Below are positions 58,593 through 64,000 of a DNA stretch of 64,000 bases, in pieces (the first letter of the stretch is position 1; every line of letters begins with the position of its first letter). A program made the position numbers and the translations under genes. The notes beneath the pieces are model-generated. The model was not told where the DNA came from. It saw nothing but the letters and a program-made list of their open reading frames with translations, and did no database searches. Origin of the DNA: Methanothermus fervidus DSM 2088 (GTDB taxonomy: Archaea; Methanobacteriota; Methanobacteria; DSM-2088; Methanothermaceae). The stretch covers positions 32,001-96,000 of the forward strand of contig CP002278.1 in assembly GCA_000166095.1 (NCBI GenBank). Direction: 5' to 3'.

Positions 58593-58645
58593 TCAGAGTA
58601 GAACGCCTTCATCATTCTAAAACCATCAGACACATTTGTCATCAT
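58593..58645 (-). ncRNA. C/D-box sRNA (downstream member of a tandem pair)
   Basis: C box 58639-58645, 9-base guide, D' box 58626-58629, 10-base spacer, C' box 58609-58615, 12-base guide, D box 58593-58596. All four boxes are perfect. The D guide would pair with AGUAGAACGCCU; I did not recognise a full match, although eight bases (GAACGCCU) occur in the conserved 3' part of 23S rRNA. The 9-base D' guide is short and may not be functional. Confidence 0.75.
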
Positions 58646-58666
58646 TTTTCTCATAGAATAAATTAA

Positions 58667-58717
58667 TCAGATTTCACCTCCTTCATCATAACAAAATTCA
58701 GAGAAAGGATTCATCAT
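58667..58717 (-). ncRNA. C/D-box sRNA (upstream member of a tandem pair)
   Basis: C box 58711-58717, 9-base guide, D' box 58698-58701, 8-base spacer, C' box 58683-58689, 12-base guide, D box 58667-58670; all boxes are perfect. It is separated from the next sRNA by 21 bases, so both may come from one precursor. The D guide AGGAGGTGAAAT contains the complement of the 16S 3' end (UCACCUCCU), but the three bases beside the D box would not pair there. Confidence 0.78.
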
Positions 58718-58797
58718 TCTACATTATTTATTTTACTAAAAAACAATTATTTATAACTTAGCTAAATGTAATCATTCAAAAAATTTTGGTGATAAAA

Positions 58798-59454
58798 TTG
58801 AAAATAAAAAATAAACTCATATTTGCAGCTGATTTGGATAATTTAGATGAAGTAAATAACATTTTAAATCAAATATCAAATTTAATTAACACTGTAAAAA
58901 TTGGATATCCATTAGTTTTATCAGAAGGTATAGAATGTATATCCAAATTTAAAAATTTAGGTTATAATGTAATTGCAGATTTCAAGGTGGCAGATATCCC
59001 AGCAACAAATAAAAAAATATGTAAAATAACTTTTGAAAAAGGTGCGGATGCTATAATTGTCCATGGTTTTGTTGGTAAAGATAGTGTGAAGGCGTGTAAA
59101 GACATTGCAAAAAAAATGAATAAAGAATTATTTTTAGTTGTTGACATGTCACATCCAGGATCAAGACAGTTTTTAGAAAAAAACTCTAAAGAAATAGCTA
59201 AAATAGGATTAGAATTAGGAATAAAAAATTATGTTTTACCATCTACAAAACCAAAAATTGGATTAGAAATACGTAAAATTCTTGGAGATGAAGCATTTGT
59301 AATATCTCCTGGGATAGGAGTACAGGGAGGTGAAATAAAAAAAACATTAAAATTTGCTGATGCAATTATAGTGGGTAGGAGTATCTACCAATCAAAAGAT
59401 CCAATGACAACCACAAAAAAATTAATTAATCATATAAATTTAGCTATTTCATAA
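58798..59454 (+). CDS. pyrF: Orotidine-5'-phosphate decarboxylase
   Basis: About 218 residues, a small beta/alpha barrel. LIFAADLDNLDEV, VIADFKVADIPATNKKI (DxKxxD catalytic motif), ADAIIVHGFVGKDSV, SPGIGVQGGEI and ADAIIVGRSIYQSKDP are in the expected order. The start is TTG at 58798, since GGTGAT is six bases upstream. It makes UMP. It ends convergently, overlapping a membrane-protein gene by 25 bases. Confidence 0.93.
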   Translation: MKIKNKLIFAADLDNLDEVNNILNQISNLINTVKIGYPLVLSEGIECISKFKNLGYNVIADFKVADIPATNKKICKITFEKGADAIIVHGFVGKDSVKACKDIAKKMNKELFLVVDMSHPGSRQFLEKNSKEIAKIGLELGIKNYVLPSTKPKIGLEIRKILGDEAFVISPGIGVQGGEIKKTLKFADAIIVGRSIYQSKDPMTTTKKLINHINLAIS

Positions 59455-59933
59455 GATATTTCAAATAATAAAAAGTAAAAAAATGTTTCAAGCTGGAAAA
59501 CATTGATGAAAGCCAGGATCCCTACAACTATTTTTAATACACATCTATATTCAAATAATTTTTTAATGAGAATGTTTTTAAAATACACTGAATTTTCATG
59601 CCATATTTCATCCATATATGCTGCTAATGCACAAATTAACATGAAAATGCTTAATGAAGGCATGCCAAGTATAAATACAACTAATAAAAATATTATGGCT
59701 GTGAAAAAATGTGGAGGTGAATCTACTTTACCTGCGAGAAGTGTACCCAGAAATATGCCAAAAAAAATTTGAGCTGCATCACTGCTCACAGTGACCAAAA
59801 TTCCTAATAATATTCCACAGATTATTCCAGCAATTATACTCACATCATAATTCCTATGCATGTCCCAAGCATCATCAGAAATTTTCATTAAAAAACCACT
59901 TATAGGGTAAATCAATGCTTCTATCAACATCAA
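59430..59933 (-). CDS. Conserved membrane protein, unknown function
   Basis: 167 residues with about five membrane helices (SIIAGIICGILLGILVTV, AQIFFGIFLGTLLAG, FFTAIIFLLVVFILGM, and two near the C-terminus). The cytoplasmic or loop segments carry ISDDAWDMHRNYD and MDEIWHEN, which are acidic and may be conserved. No family name can be given. It lies 2 bases after the deoxyhypusine synthase gene and is transcribed with it, and it overlaps pyrF tail to tail. Confidence 0.6.
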   Translation of the reverse strand: MMLIEALIYPISGFLMKISDDAWDMHRNYDVSIIAGIICGILLGILVTVSSDAAQIFFGIFLGTLLAGKVDSPPHFFTAIIFLLVVFILGMPSLSIFMLICALAAYMDEIWHENSVYFKNILIKKLFEYRCVLKIVVGILAFINVFQLETFFYFLLFEISYEIAKFI

Positions 59934-59935
59934 TG

Positions 59936-60850
59936 TTAACCCTCGTCAATTGCTGCAGCAACCAATAGAGGAAATATTATCGTTACATCTCCAACTACTG
60001 TAACCAAATCTGCATTTGCCCTTGCTTTACCCCAGGATATTGCTTCTTCTAATGGTGCACCGCTAAGACTACCTCCTTCACCTCTATCAGTTGTTATTTG
60101 TATTCCTGCATCTATACCGCCTCTTAATATTGTTGAAGCTATTGTATAATGTTTTGGAAGTCCTCCACCAAGTATTATTGCTCCTATTTTTTTAGAACTG
60201 AATACAACATCTGAAAGGTGATGCATATCAGCCACAGCATCTAGATGTAACTCATTTTCTTGTGTGAACATCCACAGTTGAAGTCCAATCATGCTGTCAA
60301 TTATACCTGGAGAATAAATTGGAACATTTTTTTCTGTGGCATTTTTTATTATTGAATTTTTATCATCCAGATATTTCCCTATCTCATACAACAATTCTCT
60401 AATTGATATTATTTTTTTCTTTTTTGCTATTTTTTTGAATATAATGTTTATTTTTTCTTCAAAAATTTCAAAATCATCTGATTTTGTATATATATCACCT
60501 ATTCTCCCTATGCTTTTTTTTCTTAATTTTTTATCATCAAAACCTTTACCACGATAGTGTGCACCGCCAAATGCCTCAAGAAGATCGTGAGTCAGGTTTG
60601 CACCACTACTTATAATTACATCTATTTTTCCTTGTTTTACAAGATCAGCTATTATTTGTCTCATGCCTCCAGGAACAAGTGGACCAGCTAAACTTAAAAA
60701 TACATTCATGTCTTTATCATTAAACATCTTACGCAAAATTTTTGCGGCTTTATAAACCTTTCCGGCACCCAGAACACGAGACTTACCCATTTCATTAATT
60801 AAATCAGAAACTTTCATTTTAGGAAAAATTTTCATATGTGTAATTCGCAA
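59936..60850 (-). CDS. Deoxyhypusine synthase
   Basis: 304 residues. FLSLAGPLVPGGMRQIIADLVKQGKIDVIISSGANLTHDL holds the NAD site, and YSPGIIDSMIG and GGGLPKHYTI follow. The active-site lysine is present in EEAISWGKARANA. It transfers the aminobutyl group of spermidine to a lysine of aIF5A. The start is TTG at 60850 with GGAGG seven bases upstream; ATG at 60835 is the alternative. Archaea often carry a second diverged copy; this one retains the catalytic residue. Confidence 0.9.
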   Translation of the reverse strand: MRITHMKIFPKMKVSDLINEMGKSRVLGAGKVYKAAKILRKMFNDKDMNVFLSLAGPLVPGGMRQIIADLVKQGKIDVIISSGANLTHDLLEAFGGAHYRGKGFDDKKLRKKSIGRIGDIYTKSDDFEIFEEKINIIFKKIAKKKKIISIRELLYEIGKYLDDKNSIIKNATEKNVPIYSPGIIDSMIGLQLWMFTQENELHLDAVADMHHLSDVVFSSKKIGAIILGGGLPKHYTIASTILRGGIDAGIQITTDRGEGGSLSGAPLEEAISWGKARANADLVTVVGDVTIIFPLLVAAAIDEG

Positions 60851-60863
60851 GTACTTGCCTCCA

Positions 60864-61745
60864 TTATGACTTAAGACCGGCTATCAATGTTAATATATCA
60901 GTTCGGGTTACAATGCCAACAGGTTTTCCATTATCTACAATAATGAGTCTTCCAATATTATTTTCAGTCATTATATTTATTGCATCATAGATGTTCGTAT
61001 CTTTTTCAACTGTTATAACTCTTTTAGACATTATTTCTGAGATTTTACATTTTTCTTTTTTCTTTGCCACCGAATTAACAATGTCTGTCAATGTTACTAT
61101 ACCTACTACCTTGCCTTTTGATACAACTGGAGCACCATCTATTTTATTCTCTGATAAAATTTTTGCAGCAGTTCTTACATCCATTTCTGGTTTTAATGTT
61201 ATTAATTTTTGTGATCCTACCTCAATAACTTTTTTCTTTGGAATACTTCTGATACTCTCAGTGTCTAATAATATTACATTGTCTAAGTCATCTCTGCCTA
61301 CAACAATTCCATCTATTGTTAATTTATTTACAGGTGTTGGTCCTACTCTAATTTTATCTCCAAGTTCTAATTTTTTTATATCTCCCATTACTTTTATAAC
61401 AGCTTCACATTCGCCAGGATGTGGTATACTTGTAAATTCAATTTTTAACACTGATAAGTTCTCAACTTCTCTACCATTTTTGTAAATTGGTACTTTTACA
61501 CCCTTCTCAATTACAGGAATATTTAATTCATAATAAGCTTTTATAGTTGGTTTATAACCACCCCTAGGTCCAGGAACTCCTTTAACCAATCCTAAACTAC
61601 GTAAAGCTTGCATTTGATTCCTTATTGTTCCAGGATTACGATTTAATTTTGATGCTATTTCCTCACCCTTAATGGATCTACCTTTTGAATCATGATATAA
61701 TTGTACTAATGTTTGAAGAATTTCTTTTTGTATAGATGTGAGCAT
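60864..61745 (-). CDS. HTH and tandem CBS domain transcriptional regulator
   Basis: 293 residues. A winged helix-turn-helix is at 1-65 (SIKGEEIASKLNRNPGTIRNQMQALRSLGLVKG). A middle domain of ~100 residues (FTSIPHPGECEAVIKVMGDIKKLELGDKIRVGPTPVNKL) follows, then two CBS motifs (AAKILSENKIDGAPVVSKGKVVGIVTLTDIV and AINIMTENNIGRLIIVDNGKPVGIVTRTDIL). CBS pairs usually sense adenine nucleotides or SAM. AGGAGG is seven bases before the ATG. A perfect 15-base palindrome upstream may be its operator. Confidence 0.88.
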   Translation of the reverse strand: MLTSIQKEILQTLVQLYHDSKGRSIKGEEIASKLNRNPGTIRNQMQALRSLGLVKGVPGPRGGYKPTIKAYYELNIPVIEKGVKVPIYKNGREVENLSVLKIEFTSIPHPGECEAVIKVMGDIKKLELGDKIRVGPTPVNKLTIDGIVVGRDDLDNVILLDTESIRSIPKKKVIEVGSQKLITLKPEMDVRTAAKILSENKIDGAPVVSKGKVVGIVTLTDIVNSVAKKKEKCKISEIMSKRVITVEKDTNIYDAINIMTENNIGRLIIVDNGKPVGIVTRTDILTLIAGLKS

Positions 61746-61812
61746 TTCAAAATCCTCCTAAAAAAACTCAAAAAGTTTTCAATTAAAATTATATATCCTT
61801 TAAAAATATATG

Positions 61813-61827
61813 TTATGTTCAACATAA
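61813..61827. promoter_or_regulatory. Perfect 15-base palindrome upstream of the HTH-CBS gene
   Basis: TTATGTT-C-AACATAA is symmetric around 61820. It lies 68 bases from the start of the HTH-CBS gene, just upstream of a minus-strand TATA-like GGATATATAATTTT. A dimeric winged-helix regulator would bind such a site, so autoregulation is plausible. Only one copy was noticed in the window. Confidence 0.4.
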
Positions 61828-61951
61828 ATTTCCAAGTTATAATAATTTTATTGTTAATTTATTATAAATCAAAAAACAAAAAAGCAATAAGTATCAATAA
61901 ATTTTTATCTTTTTGAATAGAAATTAAAATTTAAACAGAGTTGGTGATGTC

Positions 61952-62245
61952 ATGTCAAATTTAAAGGATAGAGTCAGAGAGGCATTAACAAAAGTTGCAG
62001 ACCCTCACATGGGGATTAATATAGTAGATATGGGGCTTATAGAGAATATAGAAATAATAAAAGACAATAAAACTATTGCAAAGGTCACAATAAAACCTAC
62101 GAATCCTGCATGCATGAGCGCTGCAAAAATGGCAATGGATGCAAAACAAATGGTTGAAAATGTTGAAGGTGTCGATAAAGCAGAAATAATAGTCACTGGC
62201 CATTTAATGAGCGATGTCATCAACGAAATGGTCAATAAAGAATAA
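61952..62245 (+). CDS. DUF59/MIP18-family metal-sulfur cluster assembly protein
   Basis: 97 residues. VREALTKVADPHMGINIVDMGLIENIEI and VTIKPTNPACMSAAKMAMDAKQMVENVEGV match the SufT/PaaD-like fold, with the conserved cysteine in PAC. Such proteins assist Fe-S protein maturation. GTTGGTGATGTC precedes the ATG. It overlaps adkA by 32 bases. Confidence 0.85.
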   Translation: MSNLKDRVREALTKVADPHMGINIVDMGLIENIEIIKDNKTIAKVTIKPTNPACMSAAKMAMDAKQMVENVEGVDKAEIIVTGHLMSDVINEMVNKE

Positions 62246-62807
62246 TTTTTATGTGGCTGTTGTTGGAGTACCTGGAGTTGGCAAAACTACTATCTGTAAG
62301 AAAGTTTCAAAAAAAATAAATCTACCATATATAAATTATGGAGATCTAATGTTAGAAATCGCAAAAAGAAAAAAATTAGCAGGGGACGATAAAGAACTTT
62401 TTAGTTTGGACATTGATACACAACGTAAAATATGGGAAGAAGCTGCTATTAGAATTAGGAAAATAGATGCAGCGATGATTGACCTACATGGAGTTGACCA
62501 ATCGCCAATAGGTTATATAATTTCATTACCAATCAATTATATTGTTCCAAAATTAATAATATTGGTTGAATCAGAACCTGGCCAAATATTGTTACAGAGG
62601 AAAACAGACACAAAAATGAGGATAAAAGATACATTAAAGACTTTAAAGGAACATATAAATATATTAAGAATTTCAATGATCATATGTTCTTCAATGCTTG
62701 GAAGTAAGTTATATATATTAAAAAATATTAAACTTGAGGAGTCTGTTAAGGAAATGGCATGGGTTATAGAAAAAGAAAAAGATATATATGAGAAATGTAA
62801 GATGTGA
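62214..62807 (+). CDS. adkA: Archaeal adenylate kinase
   Basis: 197 residues. The P-loop VAVVGVPGVGKTTICKKV, INYGDLMLEIAKRKKL and IDLHGVDQSPIGYIISLP follow the archaeal AdkA pattern rather than the bacterial adk, without a lid zinc site. It balances ATP, ADP and AMP. The first ATG in frame (62214) is inside the DUF59 gene; a GTG at FYVAVVG is another possible start. tRNA-Ile follows after 6 bases. Confidence 0.88.
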   Translation: MSSTKWSIKNNFYVAVVGVPGVGKTTICKKVSKKINLPYINYGDLMLEIAKRKKLAGDDKELFSLDIDTQRKIWEEAAIRIRKIDAAMIDLHGVDQSPIGYIISLPINYIVPKLIILVESEPGQILLQRKTDTKMRIKDTLKTLKEHINILRISMIICSSMLGSKLYILKNIKLEESVKEMAWVIEKEKDIYEKCKM

Positions 62808-62813
62808 TAATGA

Positions 62814-62888
<75 letters not shown>

Positions 62889-62896
62889 CTAACATT

Positions 62897-63943
62897 TTAA
62901 ATTTCGTTGGTAAATTTTACAAATTCTTTTAATTTTTTCAATGCTTTGCCTTCTTTAACTATTTCTCTTGCAATTTCTGTACCCTCTTCAAAATCTTTTA
63001 CAGTCCCTGCTAAATAAAGTAAAGCACTTGTATTTATTAACGTAACTTCTAATCTTGCTTTTTCTTTTTCAGTGTCATCTTTTCCTTTTAATACATCATA
63101 AAATATTTTTAAACTTTTATCAATACTATTTGGAGCTTCTATTAATTTTATTTCTCTTCTTTCTACACCAAAATCTTCAGGATATAATTCTTTAATTTTA
63201 ATTTTTCCATCATCTAAAATTGCCGCAAGTGTCAAGCCTGCATTAGAAATTTCATCTATAGCCGGATTTCCGTTTTCATCAAAACCATGTATAACCATTG
63301 ATCTTTCTGAGCCTAATTTTTTCAATGCATTAGCAATTTTTTCTACATATTTTGGATCAAAAACTCCTAAAAGTTGAATAGGGGCTCTTGCAGGAGATGT
63401 AAGTGGGCCTAAAATATTAAATACGGTTCTTATCCCTAGTTTTTGTCTTATTGGCATTACATTTTTCATTGCAGGATGGTATTCTTGAGCAAAAATAAAT
63501 CCTATCCCTATTTTTTCGATACATTTAGACACTTTTTCAGGTGGTAGGTTTAGTTTTACTCCAGCAGCTTCTAATATATCAGCACTGCCACATTTACTTG
63601 TGACACTTCTATTACCATGTTTTGCAATTGGAACACCGGCTGCAGAGGCTACTATAGCAGCTGCAGTACTTATATTAAATGTTTTGAATCTATCTCCACC
63701 TGTTCCACAACTATCAACGACTTTTAAATTATTAGGTATTTTTATAGGTATGGATTGTTCTCTCATGGCTTTTGCAAATCCTGATATTTCATTTGAAGAT
63801 TCTCCTTTTGTTGCTAAACTAGCTAAAAATGCTGCTATTAAGATATCATCTGATTTTCCAGACAAAATTTGTAGCATGCACTCATATGCCTCACTTTCTG
63901 TTAGAGATTTATTTGAAACTATTTTCTTAAGGTACTTTCTCAT
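62897..63943 (-). CDS. trpD: Anthranilate phosphoribosyltransferase
   Basis: 348 residues. The signature VVDSCGTGGDRFKTFNISTAAAIVASAAGVPIAKHGNRSVTSKCGSADILEAAGV binds PRPP and anthranilate, and GIRTVFNILGPLTSPA follows. It is the second step of tryptophan synthesis. AAGGAG is 8 bases before the ATG at 63943, so that codon is preferred over the GTG at 63952. It overlaps the end of an upstream gene on the same strand by 17 bases. Confidence 0.95.
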   Translation of the reverse strand: MRKYLKKIVSNKSLTESEAYECMLQILSGKSDDILIAAFLASLATKGESSNEISGFAKAMREQSIPIKIPNNLKVVDSCGTGGDRFKTFNISTAAAIVASAAGVPIAKHGNRSVTSKCGSADILEAAGVKLNLPPEKVSKCIEKIGIGFIFAQEYHPAMKNVMPIRQKLGIRTVFNILGPLTSPARAPIQLLGVFDPKYVEKIANALKKLGSERSMVIHGFDENGNPAIDEISNAGLTLAAILDDGKIKIKELYPEDFGVERREIKLIEAPNSIDKSLKIFYDVLKGKDDTEKEKARLEVTLINTSALLYLAGTVKDFEEGTEIAREIVKEGKALKKLKEFVKFTNEI

Positions 63944-64000
63944 GGATGGCACTCCTTGTTGCGTTTTTCATTTCTTTAATCCATCTTGATATTATATTTA
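63927..64000 (-). CDS. C-terminal end of an upstream trp gene, probably trpA (5' part outside window)
   Basis: An open frame enters from the right edge and ends TAA at 63927-63929, reading NIISRWIKEMKNATRSAIHE. The segment WIKEMKNATR resembles the usual C-terminus of tryptophan synthase alpha, and in Methanothermobacter trpA directly precedes trpD. Only 24 codons are visible, so the identity is tentative. Confidence 0.45.
   Translation of the reverse strand, partial: NIISRWIKEMKNATRSAIHEKVP

Noticed and set aside
58597-58608. 23S rRNA 3'-region target (GAACGCCU) for the downstream tandem sRNA
   Set aside because: Only eight bases pair and the four nearest the D box do not, which is where pairing is needed for methylation; listed as unassigned target.

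Overview
This AT-rich window comes from a methanogenic archaeon. The evidence is a methanogenesis marker 12 gene, an MtrA-like corrinoid protein, thiol:fumarate reductase subunit A, cyclic 2,3-diphosphoglycerate (cDPG) synthetase, the korDABC genes for 2-oxoglutarate synthesis, archaeal-type MCM, aIF2-beta, Pelota, thermosome and AdkA, TATA/BRE promoters, and C/D-box guide RNAs. The cDPG synthetase, a MraY-like/MurG-like pair (pseudomurein lipid steps) and several C/D guide RNAs point to the thermophilic Methanobacteriales, and the low GC fits a Methanothermus-like organism. That assignment is inference; no 16S gene is present.

Layout. 0-7 kb (minus strand): end of a helicase gene, an acyl-CoA ligase with an XRE-cupin regulator, then sucC and korC-B-A-D. 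7-9 kb: Taw1, then a peroxiredoxin-superoxide reductase pair. 9-12 kb: a TRAM gene behind a long structured leader, then JAMM, Thg1-like, aspartate dehydrogenase and PRC-barrel genes. 12-16 kb: MCM interrupted by an intein, and aIF2-beta. 15.7-20 kb: kdpA-B-C. 20-27 kb: argF, purD, ilvB-N-C, marker 12. 27-31 kb: LSm protein, nicotianamine synthase-like protein, a DUF3194-like protein, a cluster-9 metal ABC transporter, NikR. 31-40 kb: two envelope proteins, pelota, the MraY-like and MurG-like genes, an M28 peptidase, hisF, ogg. 40-48 kb: soluble MtrA homologue, radical SAM protein, acs, thermosome A, a deformylase-like protein, cDPG synthetase. 48-56 kb: ilvD, signal peptidase, argS, thermosome B, thiolase and HMG-CoA synthase, two tRNA-Gly. 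56-64 kb: radical SAM protein, tfrA, pyrF, deoxyhypusine synthase, HTH-CBS regulator, DUF59, adkA, tRNA-Ile, trpD and the probable end of trpA.

How the genes fit together. tfrA, sucC and korDABC cover fumarate to 2-oxoglutarate in the incomplete reductive TCA pathway. ilvBNC plus the distant ilvD give branched-chain amino acids. Thiolase and HMG-CoA synthase start the mevalonate route to lipids. cDPG synthetase makes an anionic solute whose counter-ion is K+, the ion pumped by Kdp. The metal-uptake block sits beside NikR, as expected for a Ni-dependent methanogen.

The most unusual content is non-coding or structural. There are four C/D-box sRNAs at three loci, including a three-guide RNA and one whose C box contains the stop codon of the upstream gene. 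Two related ~350-400 bp elements with IS200/IS605-like ends fill divergent intergenic regions. A structured leader pairs with the Shine-Dalgarno sequence of the TRAM gene. The two thermosome genes share blocks of identical DNA in the equatorial domains but differ in the apical domain, which is the pattern of domain-limited gene conversion.
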